DNA from: a bacterium
GTDB taxonomy: Bacteria > Bacillota > Bacilli > Lactobacillales > Streptococcaceae
Assembly: GCA_905221095.1 (NCBI GenBank)
Contig: CAJNBV010000010.1
Coordinates: 1-64,000, forward strand
Reading direction: 5' to 3'
Length of the DNA stretch: 64,000 nucleotides
In this document: positions 1 to 8,724 of the stretch, piece by piece
Layout of the letters: every line of letters starts with the position of its first letter
Position numbering within the stretch: position 1 is the first letter of the stretch
Position numbers and translations under genes: made by a program
Notes under the pieces: model-generated
The model's input: the letters and a program-made list of their open reading frames with translations, nothing else
Databases searched by the model: none
Told to the model about the DNA's origin: nothing

Positions 1-50
1 TTTCCACTGGTTTTTAGGATTTTTATCAGACTAACTTCCACTTGGATTAG

Positions 51-824
51 CAGTGGAACTTAGTTTGGGAATTTACCGACGAAGATTGGCCGACTACGGA
101 GCCTACAGACTTTGATGGGGTCTTGATGAACCCACCCTATTCACTGAAGTGGTCAGCAGATAGTGGATTCTTGCAAGATCCTCGCTTTTCAAGTTATGGA
201 GTTCTTGCACCTAAGTCTAAAGCAGATTTTGCCTTCCTCCTTCACGGTTTTTACCACCTCAAGCATAATGGAGTTATGGCTATCGTTCTCCCTCACGGAG
301 TTCTCTTTCGAGGAGCAGCCGAGCAAAAGATTCGCCAGCACCTGCTAGAAGAGGGCGCTATTGATACAGTTATCGGCTTGCCAGCAAATATCTTCTACAA
401 CACCTCTATCCCGACAACTATTATTATTCTTAAAAAGAATCGCACCAATAAGGATGTCTTCTTTATCGATGCCTCAAAAGAGTTTGAAAAAGGGAAAAAT
501 CAAAACAATATGACCGAAGAGCATATTGCCAAGATTTTAGAGACTTATCAAAAACGCGAGAATGTCGAGAAGTTTGCCCATCTAGCCAGCTTTGAAGAGA
601 TTATCGAAAATGACTACAACCTCAACATTCCACGCTATGTCGATACCTTTGAGGAAGAACCAGTTGTTCCCCTCGCCGACCTCGCCGACCAGCTCGCAGA
701 GATTGATAAAGAGATTGGAGAGGTAGAAGCCAGACTCGCACACATGCGTAGCCAGTTAGTAGGCACAACACCAGAAGCCCAAGCAGAATTAACCGCCTAT
801 CTTGAAAAGTTGAAAGAGATTTAG
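51..824 (+). pseudogene. hsdM: Type I restriction-modification methyltransferase HsdM, C-terminal half only (remnant)
   Basis: The open frame carries the N6-adenine methyltransferase motif NPPY (bases 129-140) followed by the usual HsdM C-terminal half: a GVMAIVLPHGVLFRG strand, the GLPANIFYNTSIPTTI segment and a coiled-coil tail. The family is normally about 490-530 residues with NPPY near the middle, so the SAM-binding half is missing. In this frame there are stops at 15-17 and 48-50, and no frame of bases 1-56 reads like HsdM. The first plausible start inside the frame is TTG at 123, too late for an active enzyme. No hsdS or hsdR follows; a terminator comes right after. I infer a decayed relic, but the window edge hides what lies upstream. 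Confidence 0.75.
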
Positions 825-843
825 GGAGTGTAGGGTAAGAATG

Positions 844-877
844 AAAACATCTCGTATAAATTGTACGAGGTGTTTTT
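844..877 (+). terminator. Intrinsic terminator after the hsdM remnant
   Basis: An 11-bp stem (846-856 with 864-874, one G-U pair) ends in a run of T. It sits 20 bp after the hsdM stop. Confidence 0.8.
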
Positions 878-1073
878 AATATTTCGCTGATTTATACATC
901 ATGTATAATACAGGTGAAAAATGATGACATCGGTTAACTCGAGTGCAGAAGAGTGCAGTAAAGTGCTAAAATCACCTGATTCAAATCAGTTTTACAAAAA
1001 AGATTGTAGGACGAGTAGAGTTTGAATTGAAATATAAGTTATTTGATAAAAAATACTGGGTCTTCTATCTAAA

Positions 1074-2315
1074 TTAACTAGTACTTCTCCATCCTTTTAT
1101 TTTTTCATAAATGTCTTTTTTAAATTTTCCTAATGATTTATTAATAAGATCGTCCTCAGATGTAAATATTACATCACCATAAATAAGAGCATCAATTTTT
1201 TCATCAATGTCAGTTTCCTCTCCTGAGAACAGATTTTTTAAATCTTCTCTATATTTTTCATTATATTCTTTTTCTCTATTTATCATCTCTATGACTTCAA
1301 TAACATGAACTTTGTAAGCCTCATCCAGTTTTAAAATATCAACTAAATCATTTTTCAAATCGTCAGTTTCTACTAAAGGATATAAATTACAATCTAGTAC
1401 TTGTTTTATCTCAATTCTATAACCATCTAAATCCGTGATTAGATCAAATTTTACTTTTTGTGTATTATTTCTAAGATATGGGTTGATTTTTAATTTCTTT
1501 GTACCTTTGATATGATTACAAGTACTACAACTTGGTATAAAATTATATAATGAAATTGAAAACATCGGAAATGTATCTTTATTATAGAAATGATCCATCT
1601 CTGCGCCAAGCGATCTATCCCGAGTATTGATATAATTACGATTGCAATAGGGACAAACCAGTAATCCTCTACTATCCGAATTGATAAAATTTTGAATCAT
1701 GAAGCAATTTATTTTTGCAGAGTTACCCATTATAGCGATTTCCTCAGATAAATTATACAGAACTTTTATCTCTTTAAAATCATTTTCACTACCAATACTA
1801 TAGATATTATTGACGTATGTTTTCATACGTTGAGGTTCTAATAAAATTAATGTTTTAAAATACTCAGCAAACGAAGAAAATTGTCTACCTTCTATTTCCT
1901 CAACTAAATTTTTAATGTTCTCAATTTTTCTAATCATTATGTTTTCAAAATCATCAGTGAAATCATTATACCAAGTTTCTGTCTTATAATCATTAAATTG
2001 GGAATCTCGTATTTTTTGCATTATAACTTTATTTTGCGTTCCAATCTTCCTAGATACAAACTCCTTAAAATCAGTATTTCGCTGATTAGAATAGTTAGTT
2101 ATCGCATTGAAATAATCTTCTTGAAAACAATACTCTCTAATTAAACTTGTTATCACTTTAGGACCAACATAACCAAAAGTTTTTCTAATTTCTTTCCCAT
2201 AAGTTATCAATAACAAATCTTTTACATCTGTACTTTCTATATATTTGATAATCATAAACTGAACATAGGCATCAACAAATTCCTGTGGATAGTTTGGTAG
2301 TTTCAGATGCATCAT
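1074..2315 (-). CDS. HNH nuclease, partner of the upstream ATPase (Septu PtuB-like)
   Basis: 413 residues. The nuclease core lies at about 221-270: CPYC (221-224), DHF (241-243) and CSTCN followed by K (263-270). This is the CxxC...DH...CxxCN layout of zinc-bound HNH nucleases of the TIGR02646/PtuB type. The first 200 residues are a helical region that I do not recognise. The start codon overlaps the end of the ATPase gene by 4 bp, so the two are translated together. The gene is far more AT-rich than its core-genome neighbours, which suggests transfer. The family role is degradation of nucleic acid when phage invades, in complex with the ATPase; that this pair does so is inferred. It is longer than the PtuB proteins I know of. 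Confidence 0.7.
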   Translation of the reverse strand: MMHLKLPNYPQEFVDAYVQFMIIKYIESTDVKDLLLITYGKEIRKTFGYVGPKVITSLIREYCFQEDYFNAITNYSNQRNTDFKEFVSRKIGTQNKVIMQKIRDSQFNDYKTETWYNDFTDDFENIMIRKIENIKNLVEEIEGRQFSSFAEYFKTLILLEPQRMKTYVNNIYSIGSENDFKEIKVLYNLSEEIAIMGNSAKINCFMIQNFINSDSRGLLVCPYCNRNYINTRDRSLGAEMDHFYNKDTFPMFSISLYNFIPSCSTCNHIKGTKKLKINPYLRNNTQKVKFDLITDLDGYRIEIKQVLDCNLYPLVETDDLKNDLVDILKLDEAYKVHVIEVIEMINREKEYNEKYREDLKNLFSGEETDIDEKIDALIYGDVIFTSEDDLINKSLGKFKKDIYEKIKGWRSTS

Positions 2316-4516
2316 TGAGAGTGTTCCTCCTCAAGTTGTTCGAGTTTTTTTTGAAGTTGATTAATTTTATTTTGAATTTCACTAATCTCATCATTTTTAT
2401 TTGGAAATGCTTTATAAAATAATTCTTTTAGCTGATTTGCAATGATTGGCTCTCCAATAGAATCAATAACTTTTTTAGCAATTTTTCTATTATAACTTTC
2501 ATCCGAATTATGATATAAACTTTCAGAGAGGATAGCACCGTCATCCGAATTAATCTGAAAATTTAAATATGCTATCGTTTCCTTAATTATGTTATATGAA
2601 TATTCTCCCATTACATTATCTAAAAAAAATGAATTCTTGAAGAGAGTATATATATTTTGACCGAATGTTTTTTCGAATATCTTTTCTTCGTATCTCTCAT
2701 TTTCTTTAGTTAGAAAAATGATATTTTCTTTATAAATATCTGATAAAAAAATTGGGGAATGAGATGTAATAATGATTTGTAGATGTTTATCTTCGAATAT
2801 TTTTTCAATGATAGGCAAAGCTGTACTAACCCACTTACGTTGCCACTCAGGATGTAAACCAAGATCGATTTCATCTAGTAACAATAAGAGATTTTTTCTT
2901 TGAACTCCCTGACCAGTTTTTTTCTCTATTGATTGTTTTGCTAGATACAAATTAGCAAAAGATTTTAATAATCCTAGTTCACCAGAACTTAATCCTTTCC
3001 AGCTCATTTGTATAGATTGAATTACTTCAGGTATGTTAATTTTGGAAACACAGTTTACAATTGAAGTTAGAGATTCAAAATCGGTAGTGTTTTCTTCTAA
3101 TTCCAGCAATAACTTTTCAAATTTCTTTAGTTGCTCTATTTCTTCGTTAGGTACTCCAAAAGATAATAAATCATTCCATACTTTCTGATTATCTAATGTA
3201 TATTTTATGGAGCTTTCACATTTATGTAAATTAAAATAGGAGATATAAGTTACTGCTTTAGACACTATAATACACTGTTTTTCGATCTGTTTCCATATTT
3301 TTTTCCATTCATCAGAATATTTATTGTTCAGATTAGGTGATTTGAGATCACGTAGGTCAATGTCAAGAGCTTTAATTGCATATGCAATGGCGGGGTATTG
3401 TTCATATAGTGTTTTACTAACTGCTCCGTTATTGCAATTATTTTTAAATATAGATATATTTGTTTCGATAATAGAAACTAATTTATTCTTGTATTTGTTG
3501 TACTTACCAGTTTTATTTTCCAAACACTTTTCAACATAATTAGCATATATATAAAAAAGAAATAGATTATACAGTATTTTTATATCACATATGCTATATT
3601 TATTGTAAGGATATTTAAGCATTCCAGATAAGGCTTCTTGTAAATTTTGATTGTTCTGGTTGTTAAAATTATCATTCCAAAGTGAAAGATGGTAATCCAA
3701 AAGTTTTTCAATATCCTTGATTTTTATATTAGTGGAGTAATTATCAGTTATATGATTTATTAACGCTGAAAAATAATCTACTATTCTAATATTAATTGAA
3801 TTTTTTTCAGCATTGCTCTTTTCCATACTATCTACAGAGACTAATTGATTAGTATTGTATGCTAAGTTGCTACTTTGAAAATTAACTGTAACTCCTTTTG
3901 CAGTGTAATCTACAAATTGGTTAATTTTATATTTAAACTCTTCAATAAATTTTATTTGATTAATGGTTTCTTGTAAAAAAATAATTTTTTCTTCATTAGA
4001 TTTTAAAACACTATTATTAAATAAAAGTATGTTTTTAAAATTCGAAGCATCAATTGCACCTGGACGAATAGATTTCTCCCTATTCGAAAACTCCTTAGCA
4101 TTAGAAAATTTGATCATGTAAGGGTGCATGTTGCTTTGTTTAAAAGATATAGATTCTTGTTTGAAATTAGGATATGTGTACAGGCTACCATCTCTCTCAA
4201 AAATAAGGTGAACCAAAGTTTCTCTGTTATCTTCTCTCAGTATTTTATTAATGGTCATAGTTTTGCCAGATCCATTTTGACCAACAATAACTGATAGGTC
4301 TTTTATATTCTTAGTGTATGGAATTTGTACTGCATTTTTTTCTTTATTAATGTCGAAATAATAGATTCCATTGTCTTGTTTATGAGTACCATTCTCTATA
4401 ACTTTGTTTACCTTAATATCTGGTAAAAAATTGATAACTTTAAAAAACTTATCGTTTTGAGGATAGCAACTTTCTTCTATCAAAGCAACTAATCTCATTT
4501 TAATATCTTTGATCAT
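2312..4516 (-). CDS. AAA/ABC-type ATPase of a two-gene defence cassette (Septu PtuA-like)
   Basis: 734 residues with all the parts of an SMC/OLD-like ABC ATPase: Walker A GQNGSGKT (79-86), signature LSSGE (509-513), Walker B LLLLLDEID (543-551) and the H-loop TSHSP (584-588). Between Walker A and the signature lies a long, largely helical insert of about 400 residues, and the C-terminus (about 710-734) is a short coiled coil. The protein has no membrane segment. A ribosome site (AGAAGGGAT) precedes the ATG. It is the first gene of a pair with the HNH nuclease. In Septu the ATPase binds the HNH subunit and controls it; the present pair has the same order but the proteins are longer, so it may be a divergent branch or a related ATPase-HNH system. 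Confidence 0.7.
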   Translation of the reverse strand: MIKDIKMRLVALIEESCYPQNDKFFKVINFLPDIKVNKVIENGTHKQDNGIYYFDINKEKNAVQIPYTKNIKDLSVIVGQNGSGKTMTINKILREDNRETLVHLIFERDGSLYTYPNFKQESISFKQSNMHPYMIKFSNAKEFSNREKSIRPGAIDASNFKNILLFNNSVLKSNEEKIIFLQETINQIKFIEEFKYKINQFVDYTAKGVTVNFQSSNLAYNTNQLVSVDSMEKSNAEKNSINIRIVDYFSALINHITDNYSTNIKIKDIEKLLDYHLSLWNDNFNNQNNQNLQEALSGMLKYPYNKYSICDIKILYNLFLFYIYANYVEKCLENKTGKYNKYKNKLVSIIETNISIFKNNCNNGAVSKTLYEQYPAIAYAIKALDIDLRDLKSPNLNNKYSDEWKKIWKQIEKQCIIVSKAVTYISYFNLHKCESSIKYTLDNQKVWNDLLSFGVPNEEIEQLKKFEKLLLELEENTTDFESLTSIVNCVSKINIPEVIQSIQMSWKGLSSGELGLLKSFANLYLAKQSIEKKTGQGVQRKNLLLLLDEIDLGLHPEWQRKWVSTALPIIEKIFEDKHLQIIITSHSPIFLSDIYKENIIFLTKENERYEEKIFEKTFGQNIYTLFKNSFFLDNVMGEYSYNIIKETIAYLNFQINSDDGAILSESLYHNSDESYNRKIAKKVIDSIGEPIIANQLKELFYKAFPNKNDEISEIQNKINQLQKKLEQLEEEHSQ

Positions 4517-4703
4517 TAATCTTATCCCTTCTTATTATAATTTTATTCTACTATAGTATGAAATTTTTAGCAAAATAAATAAAATGTCGTAAATGAGGAA
4601 TTATGACTAGAGCATTTTATATATATCCGAATATCTAATTTATTTCATAAATAATGTAGTAATTCGAATGATTTTTCTTTCAATGTACTGAATTAAACAA
4701 AAA

Positions 4704-4730
4704 GAAAAAAACGCTTGAATGCGTTTTTCT
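4704..4730 (-). terminator. Terminator of rpmF-rpmG
   Basis: The stem AACGC/GCGTT is flanked by A and T runs (read on the minus strand, GCG followed by seven T) just downstream of rpmG. Confidence 0.8.
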
Positions 4731-4754
4731 TCTGTATTAATTCGTATTGAATGC

Positions 4755-4904
4755 TTACTTAACTTCTGTAAACACAACGTGTTTGCGAAGTTTTGGTGAG
4801 TATTTCTTCAATTGAAGACGGTCTGGAGTGTTACGTTTGTTTTTAGAAGTAAGGTACAAGCGTTCACCAGATTCTTTGTGTTCAAGTGTAATATTTACGC
4901 GCAT
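4755..4904 (-). CDS. rpmG: 50S ribosomal protein L33 (Cys-less form)
   Basis: A 49-residue protein starting [20 protein letters not shown] and ending VVFTEVK, typical bacterial L33. It lacks the two CxxC pairs of the zinc-binding form, so this is the zinc-independent paralogue. Start ATG at 4904 lies 15 bp after the rpmF stop, with GGGAGAT as ribosome site. It forms an operon with rpmF and ends in a strong terminator. Confidence 0.95.
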
Positions 4905-4919
4905 GGTATCTCCCTTCTA

Positions 4920-5102
4920 TTATTCAGCTGATGCAGCTTTAGCGATTTTACGTCCTTTGTAGTATCCTTTAAGTGATACACGGTGAGAACGTGAGTAATC
5001 TCCAGTAGTTTCGTCAAAGTTTACAGATGGAGCTGTTACTTTGTAGTGTGTACGACGTTTGTTTTTCTTCGCTTTTGAAGTGCGACGTGCAGGTACTGCC
5101 AT
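4920..5102 (-). CDS. rpmF: 50S ribosomal protein L32 (Cys-less form)
   Basis: 60 residues, [20 protein letters not shown] at the N-terminus, then a basic tail. It is a structural protein of the large subunit near the peptidyl transferase region. The zinc-ribbon cysteines of the other L32 form are absent, matching the Cys-less L33 next door, so neither protein needs zinc. First gene of the rpmF-rpmG operon, read from the promoter at 5164-5192. Confidence 0.95.
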
Positions 5103-5163
5103 TTTGATTTCTCCTTTAGGTATTTATATTCGATTCAATCTACTGATTTTCATCAACCATACT

Positions 5164-5192
5164 AGGATAACACATTTTTTTTGTAAAGTAAA
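5164..5192 (-). promoter_or_regulatory. Promoter of rpmF-rpmG
   Basis: On the minus strand: -35 TTTACT (5187-5192), 17-bp spacer, -10 TATCCT (5164-5169). Confidence 0.6.
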
Positions 5193-5296
5193 GTTACTTG
5201 ACAAAAAAAGATGAAAAAATTAAAAGGACATCAACCGAATTAATCGAAATTTTCTGAAAATTCAAGAATTTTCTTCTGTTCATTGACTTTAAAATG

Positions 5297-5305
5297 TGCT
5301 ATAAT
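5297..5305 (+). promoter_or_regulatory. Extended -10 promoter of ilvD
   Basis: TGCTATAAT, an extended -10 box, with TTGACT upstream at 5283-5288 that is too close to serve as its -35. It lies 27 bp before the ilvD start. No leader peptide or T-box is visible. Confidence 0.65.
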
Positions 5306-5332
5306 AGTAAAAACTGAACTGGGAGGGATAAG

Positions 5333-7036
5333 ATGACTGAATTAGATAAACGTCACCGCAGTAGCATTTATGACAGCATGGTTAAATCACCAAACCGTGC
5401 CATGCTTCGTGCGACTGGTATGACAGATAAGGACTTTGAAACACCGATTGTGGGAGTGATTTCGACTTGGGCGGAAAATACACCATGTAACATCCACTTG
5501 CATGATTTTGGGAAATTGGCGAAAGAGGGTGTCAAATCGGCAGGTGCTTGGCCTGTGCAGTTTGGGACTATTACCGTAGCGGATGGGATTGCTATGGGAA
5601 CGCCTGGTATGCGTTTCTCTCTAACATCTCGTGATATCATTGCGGACTCTATCGAAGCGGCTATGGGTGGTCACAATGTGGATGCCTTTGTTGCTATTGG
5701 TGGCTGTGATAAGAATATGCCTGGTTCTATGATTGCCATTGCTAATATGGATATTCCAGCTATTTTCGCCTATGGTGGAACCATTGCACCGGGAAATCTT
5801 GATGGCAAAGACATTGACCTGGTTTCTGTCTTTGAGGGTATCGGAAAATGGAACCACGGTGACATGACGGCTGAGGACGTGAAACGTCTTGAATGTAATG
5901 CCTGCCCTGGCCCTGGTGGCTGTGGTGGTATGTACACTGCTAATACTATGGCGACTGCTATCGAAGTTCTCGGTATGAGTTTGCCAGGGTCTTCATCTCA
6001 CCCAGCTGAATCAGCAGACAAGAAAGAAGATATCGAAGCAGCAGGACGTGCTGTTGTTAAGATGCTGGAGCTTGGTCTCAAACCATCTGATATCTTGACT
6101 CGTGAAGCCTTTGAAGATGCCATCACTGTAACCATGGCTCTTGGTGGTTCTACAAATGCCACTCTTCACTTGCTTGCCATTGCCCATGCGGCTAATGTTG
6201 ATTTGTCACTTGAGGACTTCAATACGATCCAAGAGCGTGTGCCTCACTTGGCCGACTTGAAACCATCTGGTCAGTATGTCTTCCAAGACCTCTATGAAGT
6301 CGGTGGTGTTCCTGCGGTTATGAGATATCTCTTGGCGAATGGTTTCCTTCATGGAGACCGCATCACATGTACTGGTAAGACAGTTGCTGAAAACTTGGCT
6401 GACTTTGCAGACCTTACACCAGGTCAAAAAGTTATCATGCCACTTGAAAATCCAAAACGTGCGGATGGTCCGCTTATCATCTTGAACGGGAACCTCGCTC
6501 CTGATGGTGCGGTTGCCAAGGTATCAGGTGTGAAAGTGCGTCGTCACGTTGGTCCAGCTAAGGTATTCGACTCAGAAGAAGATGCGATTCAGGCTGTCTT
6601 GACAGATGAAATCGTTGATGGCGATGTTGTCGTTGTTCGTTTTGTTGGACCTAAGGGTGGTCCTGGTATGCCTGAGATGCTCTCACTTTCATCCATGATT
6701 GTTGGTAAAGGTCAAGGAGACAAGGTTGCCCTCTTGACGGATGGCCGTTTCTCTGGTGGTACTTATGGTCTGGTTGTCGGACATATCGCCCCTGAAGCTC
6801 AGGATGGTGGACCGATTGCTTATCTCCGTACAGGCGATATCGTTACGGTTGACCAAGATACCAAAGAAATATCTATGGCCGTATCCGAAGAAGAACTTGA
6901 AAAACGTAAGGCAGAAACAACCTTGCCACCACTTTACAGCCGTGGTGTTCTTGGTAAATATGCCCACATCGTATCATCCGCTTCACGCGGAGCCGTGACA
7001 GACTTCTGGAATATGGACAAGTCAGGTAAAAAATAA
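5333..7036 (+). CDS. ilvD: Dihydroxy-acid dehydratase
   Basis: 567 residues, the family length. The enzyme dehydrates 2,3-dihydroxy-isovalerate and -methylvalerate to the 2-keto acids, the third step of valine/isoleucine synthesis, in the cytoplasm. Iron-sulfur ligands are visible as C52, C125 in GGCDKNMPG and C197 in [10 protein letters not shown]127 is the usual carbamylated Mg ligand. The C-terminal GRFSGGTYG motif is also present. Start ATG at 5333 follows GGGAGG with good spacing. It stands alone here, without other ilv genes, between ribosomal protein genes and a BOX element, and ends with its own terminator. Confidence 0.97.
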   Translation: MTELDKRHRSSIYDSMVKSPNRAMLRATGMTDKDFETPIVGVISTWAENTPCNIHLHDFGKLAKEGVKSAGAWPVQFGTITVADGIAMGTPGMRFSLTSRDIIADSIEAAMGGHNVDAFVAIGGCDKNMPGSMIAIANMDIPAIFAYGGTIAPGNLDGKDIDLVSVFEGIGKWNHGDMTAEDVKRLECNACPGPGGCGGMYTANTMATAIEVLGMSLPGSSSHPAESADKKEDIEAAGRAVVKMLELGLKPSDILTREAFEDAITVTMALGGSTNATLHLLAIAHAANVDLSLEDFNTIQERVPHLADLKPSGQYVFQDLYEVGGVPAVMRYLLANGFLHGDRITCTGKTVAENLADFADLTPGQKVIMPLENPKRADGPLIILNGNLAPDGAVAKVSGVKVRRHVGPAKVFDSEEDAIQAVLTDEIVDGDVVVVRFVGPKGGPGMPEMLSLSSMIVGKGQGDKVALLTDGRFSGGTYGLVVGHIAPEAQDGGPIAYLRTGDIVTVDQDTKEISMAVSEEELEKRKAETTLPPLYSRGVLGKYAHIVSSASRGAVTDFWNMDKSGKK

Positions 7037-7043
7037 AATCAAA

Positions 7044-7070
7044 AAGCAAGCCAACTTCGGCTTGCTTCTT
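7044..7070 (+). terminator. Terminator of ilvD
   Basis: AAGCAAGCC pairs with GGCTTGCTT, followed by CTTTT, 8 bp after the ilvD stop. Confidence 0.85.
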
Positions 7071-7098
7071 TTCATCTTCAAAAGTGATTTGCCTGCTT

Positions 7099-7211
7099 AT
7101 ACTCAATAAAAATCAAAGAGCAAACTAGAAAGCTAGGCGCAGGTTGCTCAAAGCACAGCTTTGAGGTTGGAGATAAAGCTGACGTGGTTTGAAGAGATTT
7201 TTGAAGAGTAT
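7099..7211 (-). repeat. BOX element (boxC end first)
   Basis: Starts ATACTCAAT and ends GAAGAGTAT with the typical boxC core (AGAGCAAACTAG) and boxA part (CTGACGTGGTTTGAAGAG). A short boxB-like palindrome (CAAAGCACAGCTTTG) lies in the middle. Its last base is shared with the stop codon of the DUF59 gene. Confidence 0.9.
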
Positions 7212-7552
7212 TAACGAGGTGGCAGTCCAAGGGCAATACGGCCGTAGCGACTGATTCGTGTGATCTTCCAAGCAGGCGACCAGGTAACTTCAACCTTGAC
7301 ATCTTCGATACCCTCGATTTGTTTCAGACCTGCAACGATTTCGATAGGCAAACTTTCTGCACAATCGCATGCGGTGTCAGTGAAGGTCATGACAATCTTG
7401 CAGAGACCCGTTTCATCCAGATTGATTTCATAAATCAATCCTAGATTGTAAACATCCAATTCCACATCTGTATCAAAAACCTTCTCTAGTTTTTCGATAA
7501 TTTGGTCTTGTAAGGCCAAAGCACGGTCATTGATTTTGATATCCTCTCTCAT
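7211..7552 (-). CDS. DUF59/MIP18 family protein (SufT/PaaD-like)
   Basis: 113 residues, a single small alpha/beta DUF59 domain. Members assist iron-sulfur cluster assembly or delivery (SufT, PaaD, MIP18). The conserved stretch LDVYNLGLIYEI and a conserved Cys in TACDCAESLP (about residues 62-71) are visible. There is no signal peptide or membrane segment. It is a single gene on the minus strand, convergent with ilvD. Its TAA stop codon overlaps the end of a BOX repeat, so the BOX forms its 3' untranslated region. The exact client proteins are unknown; ilvD beside it is an iron-sulfur enzyme, but a link is only a guess. Confidence 0.85.
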   Translation of the reverse strand: MREDIKINDRALALQDQIIEKLEKVFDTDVELDVYNLGLIYEINLDETGLCKIVMTFTDTACDCAESLPIEIVAGLKQIEGIEDVKVEVTWSPAWKITRISRYGRIALGLPPR

Positions 7553-7675
7553 TACAGTCCCTCCACGTGATAAATATCCTCTATTTTCTCATAATTCTGA
7601 CAATTTGGCAAGTTTTTGATGAATTTTCTGAAAAATATGATAAAATGAAGAAAATACGGAATCAAGGGGAAGTCT

Positions 7676-8527
7676 ATGGAGCAGATTGGAAAAGTCTTTA
7701 GACAATTACGAGAGTCAAGAAATATCTCGCTGAGACAGGCGACTGGGGGACAATTTTCTCCGTCTATGTTGTCCCGATTTGAAACTGGTCAGAGTGAGCT
7801 TTCGGTGGAAAAGTTTCTATTTGCCCTAGAAAATATATCTGCCAGTGTGGAGGAAATCCTCTTTCTAGCTAGAGGTTTTCAGTATGATACAGATTCTGAG
7901 TTGAGAAAAGAAATCCTAGATGTCTTGGATATAAAGAATATAGCACCTCTTGAAGACTTGTATCGCAAGGAGTATCAAAAGCATGCCCATTCTCAAAACA
8001 AACAGAAACATATTCTAAATGCCATTATTATCAAGTCTTATATGAAGAGCATGGATGAAACGGTAGAGTTAACGGCAGAGGAAGGGAAAGTCCTTCATGA
8101 TTATCTGTTTTCTACCGAGATTTGGGGAATCTATGAACTCAATTTGTTCTCAGTCAGTTCTCCGTTCTTATCTGTTTCTCTCTTTACTAGATATGTACGA
8201 GAAATGGTCCGCAAATCTGATTTTCTAATGGAAATGTCTGGAAACCGAAACCTTTTTCACACTATGCTATTGAATGGTTTTTTGGCCAGTATTGAGTGTG
8301 AAGAATTTACCAATGCCTCTTATTTTAAACGTGTCATCAAAGAGCATTTCTACAAGGAAAATGAAACCTATTTCCGAATTGTCTATTTGTGGGCGGAAGG
8401 TCTCCTTGATAGCAAGCAAGGCAGAGTCAAGGAAGGTCAGAAAAAGATGGAAGATGCTGTCCGTATTTTTGAGATGCTTGGCTGTCACAAATCTGCCGAA
8501 TACTACAGAAAAACGACCGATTGTTGA
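7676..8527 (+). CDS. Rgg/MutR-family transcriptional regulator
   Basis: 283 residues: an N-terminal HTH of XRE type (about 4-62, QATGGQFSPSMLSRFETGQSELS is the recognition region) and a C-terminal helical repeat domain, the layout of Rgg/MutR proteins, which often bind a short peptide. Start ATG after AAGGGGAAG. It resembles the pneumococcal Rgg known as Rgg1952 from memory. The next gene in the same direction is an MFS exporter with its own extended -10 promoter, a possible target. I found no hydrophobic peptide frame with a ribosome site beside it, so its ligand, if any, is not encoded visibly here. Confidence 0.85.
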   Translation: MEQIGKVFRQLRESRNISLRQATGGQFSPSMLSRFETGQSELSVEKFLFALENISASVEEILFLARGFQYDTDSELRKEILDVLDIKNIAPLEDLYRKEYQKHAHSQNKQKHILNAIIIKSYMKSMDETVELTAEEGKVLHDYLFSTEIWGIYELNLFSVSSPFLSVSLFTRYVREMVRKSDFLMEMSGNRNLFHTMLLNGFLASIECEEFTNASYFKRVIKEHFYKENETYFRIVYLWAEGLLDSKQGRVKEGQKKMEDAVRIFEMLGCHKSAEYYRKTTDC

Positions 8528-8663
8528 ATATCTGCAAACCAAGAAAATAATTTGAAATTTTAAGCGATAGAACTCTTGACTACTCTCGGGTTATCAAAGA
8601 GATTTTATCGTTGTTTTGCTTATTTTGTGTGTTGCATATATTCAAAAAAATTTCTCGCTAATT

Positions 8664-8676
8664 CATAAGTGCTATA
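8664..8676 (+). promoter_or_regulatory. Extended -10 promoter before the MFS gene
   Basis: TGCTATACT lies about 50 bp before the MFS start; the preceding 130 bp contain no coding signal and are a possible Rgg target region. Confidence 0.45.
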
Positions 8677-8724
8677 CTATGGTCATACTTCATATTGAAC
8701 TTATAACAAGAAGGGAGATTACCT

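Noticed and set aside
921-1025. 34-codon frame (MMTSVNSSAEECSKV...) after the hsdM terminator
   Set aside because: The nearest -10 box (903-908) is so close that the RNA would start at the ATG, the ribosome site is weak, and the product has no recognisable features.
8528-8724. Possible pheromone gene beside the first Rgg regulator
   Set aside because: All short frames in both strands lack the combination of ribosome site, hydrophobic core and suitable C-terminus.
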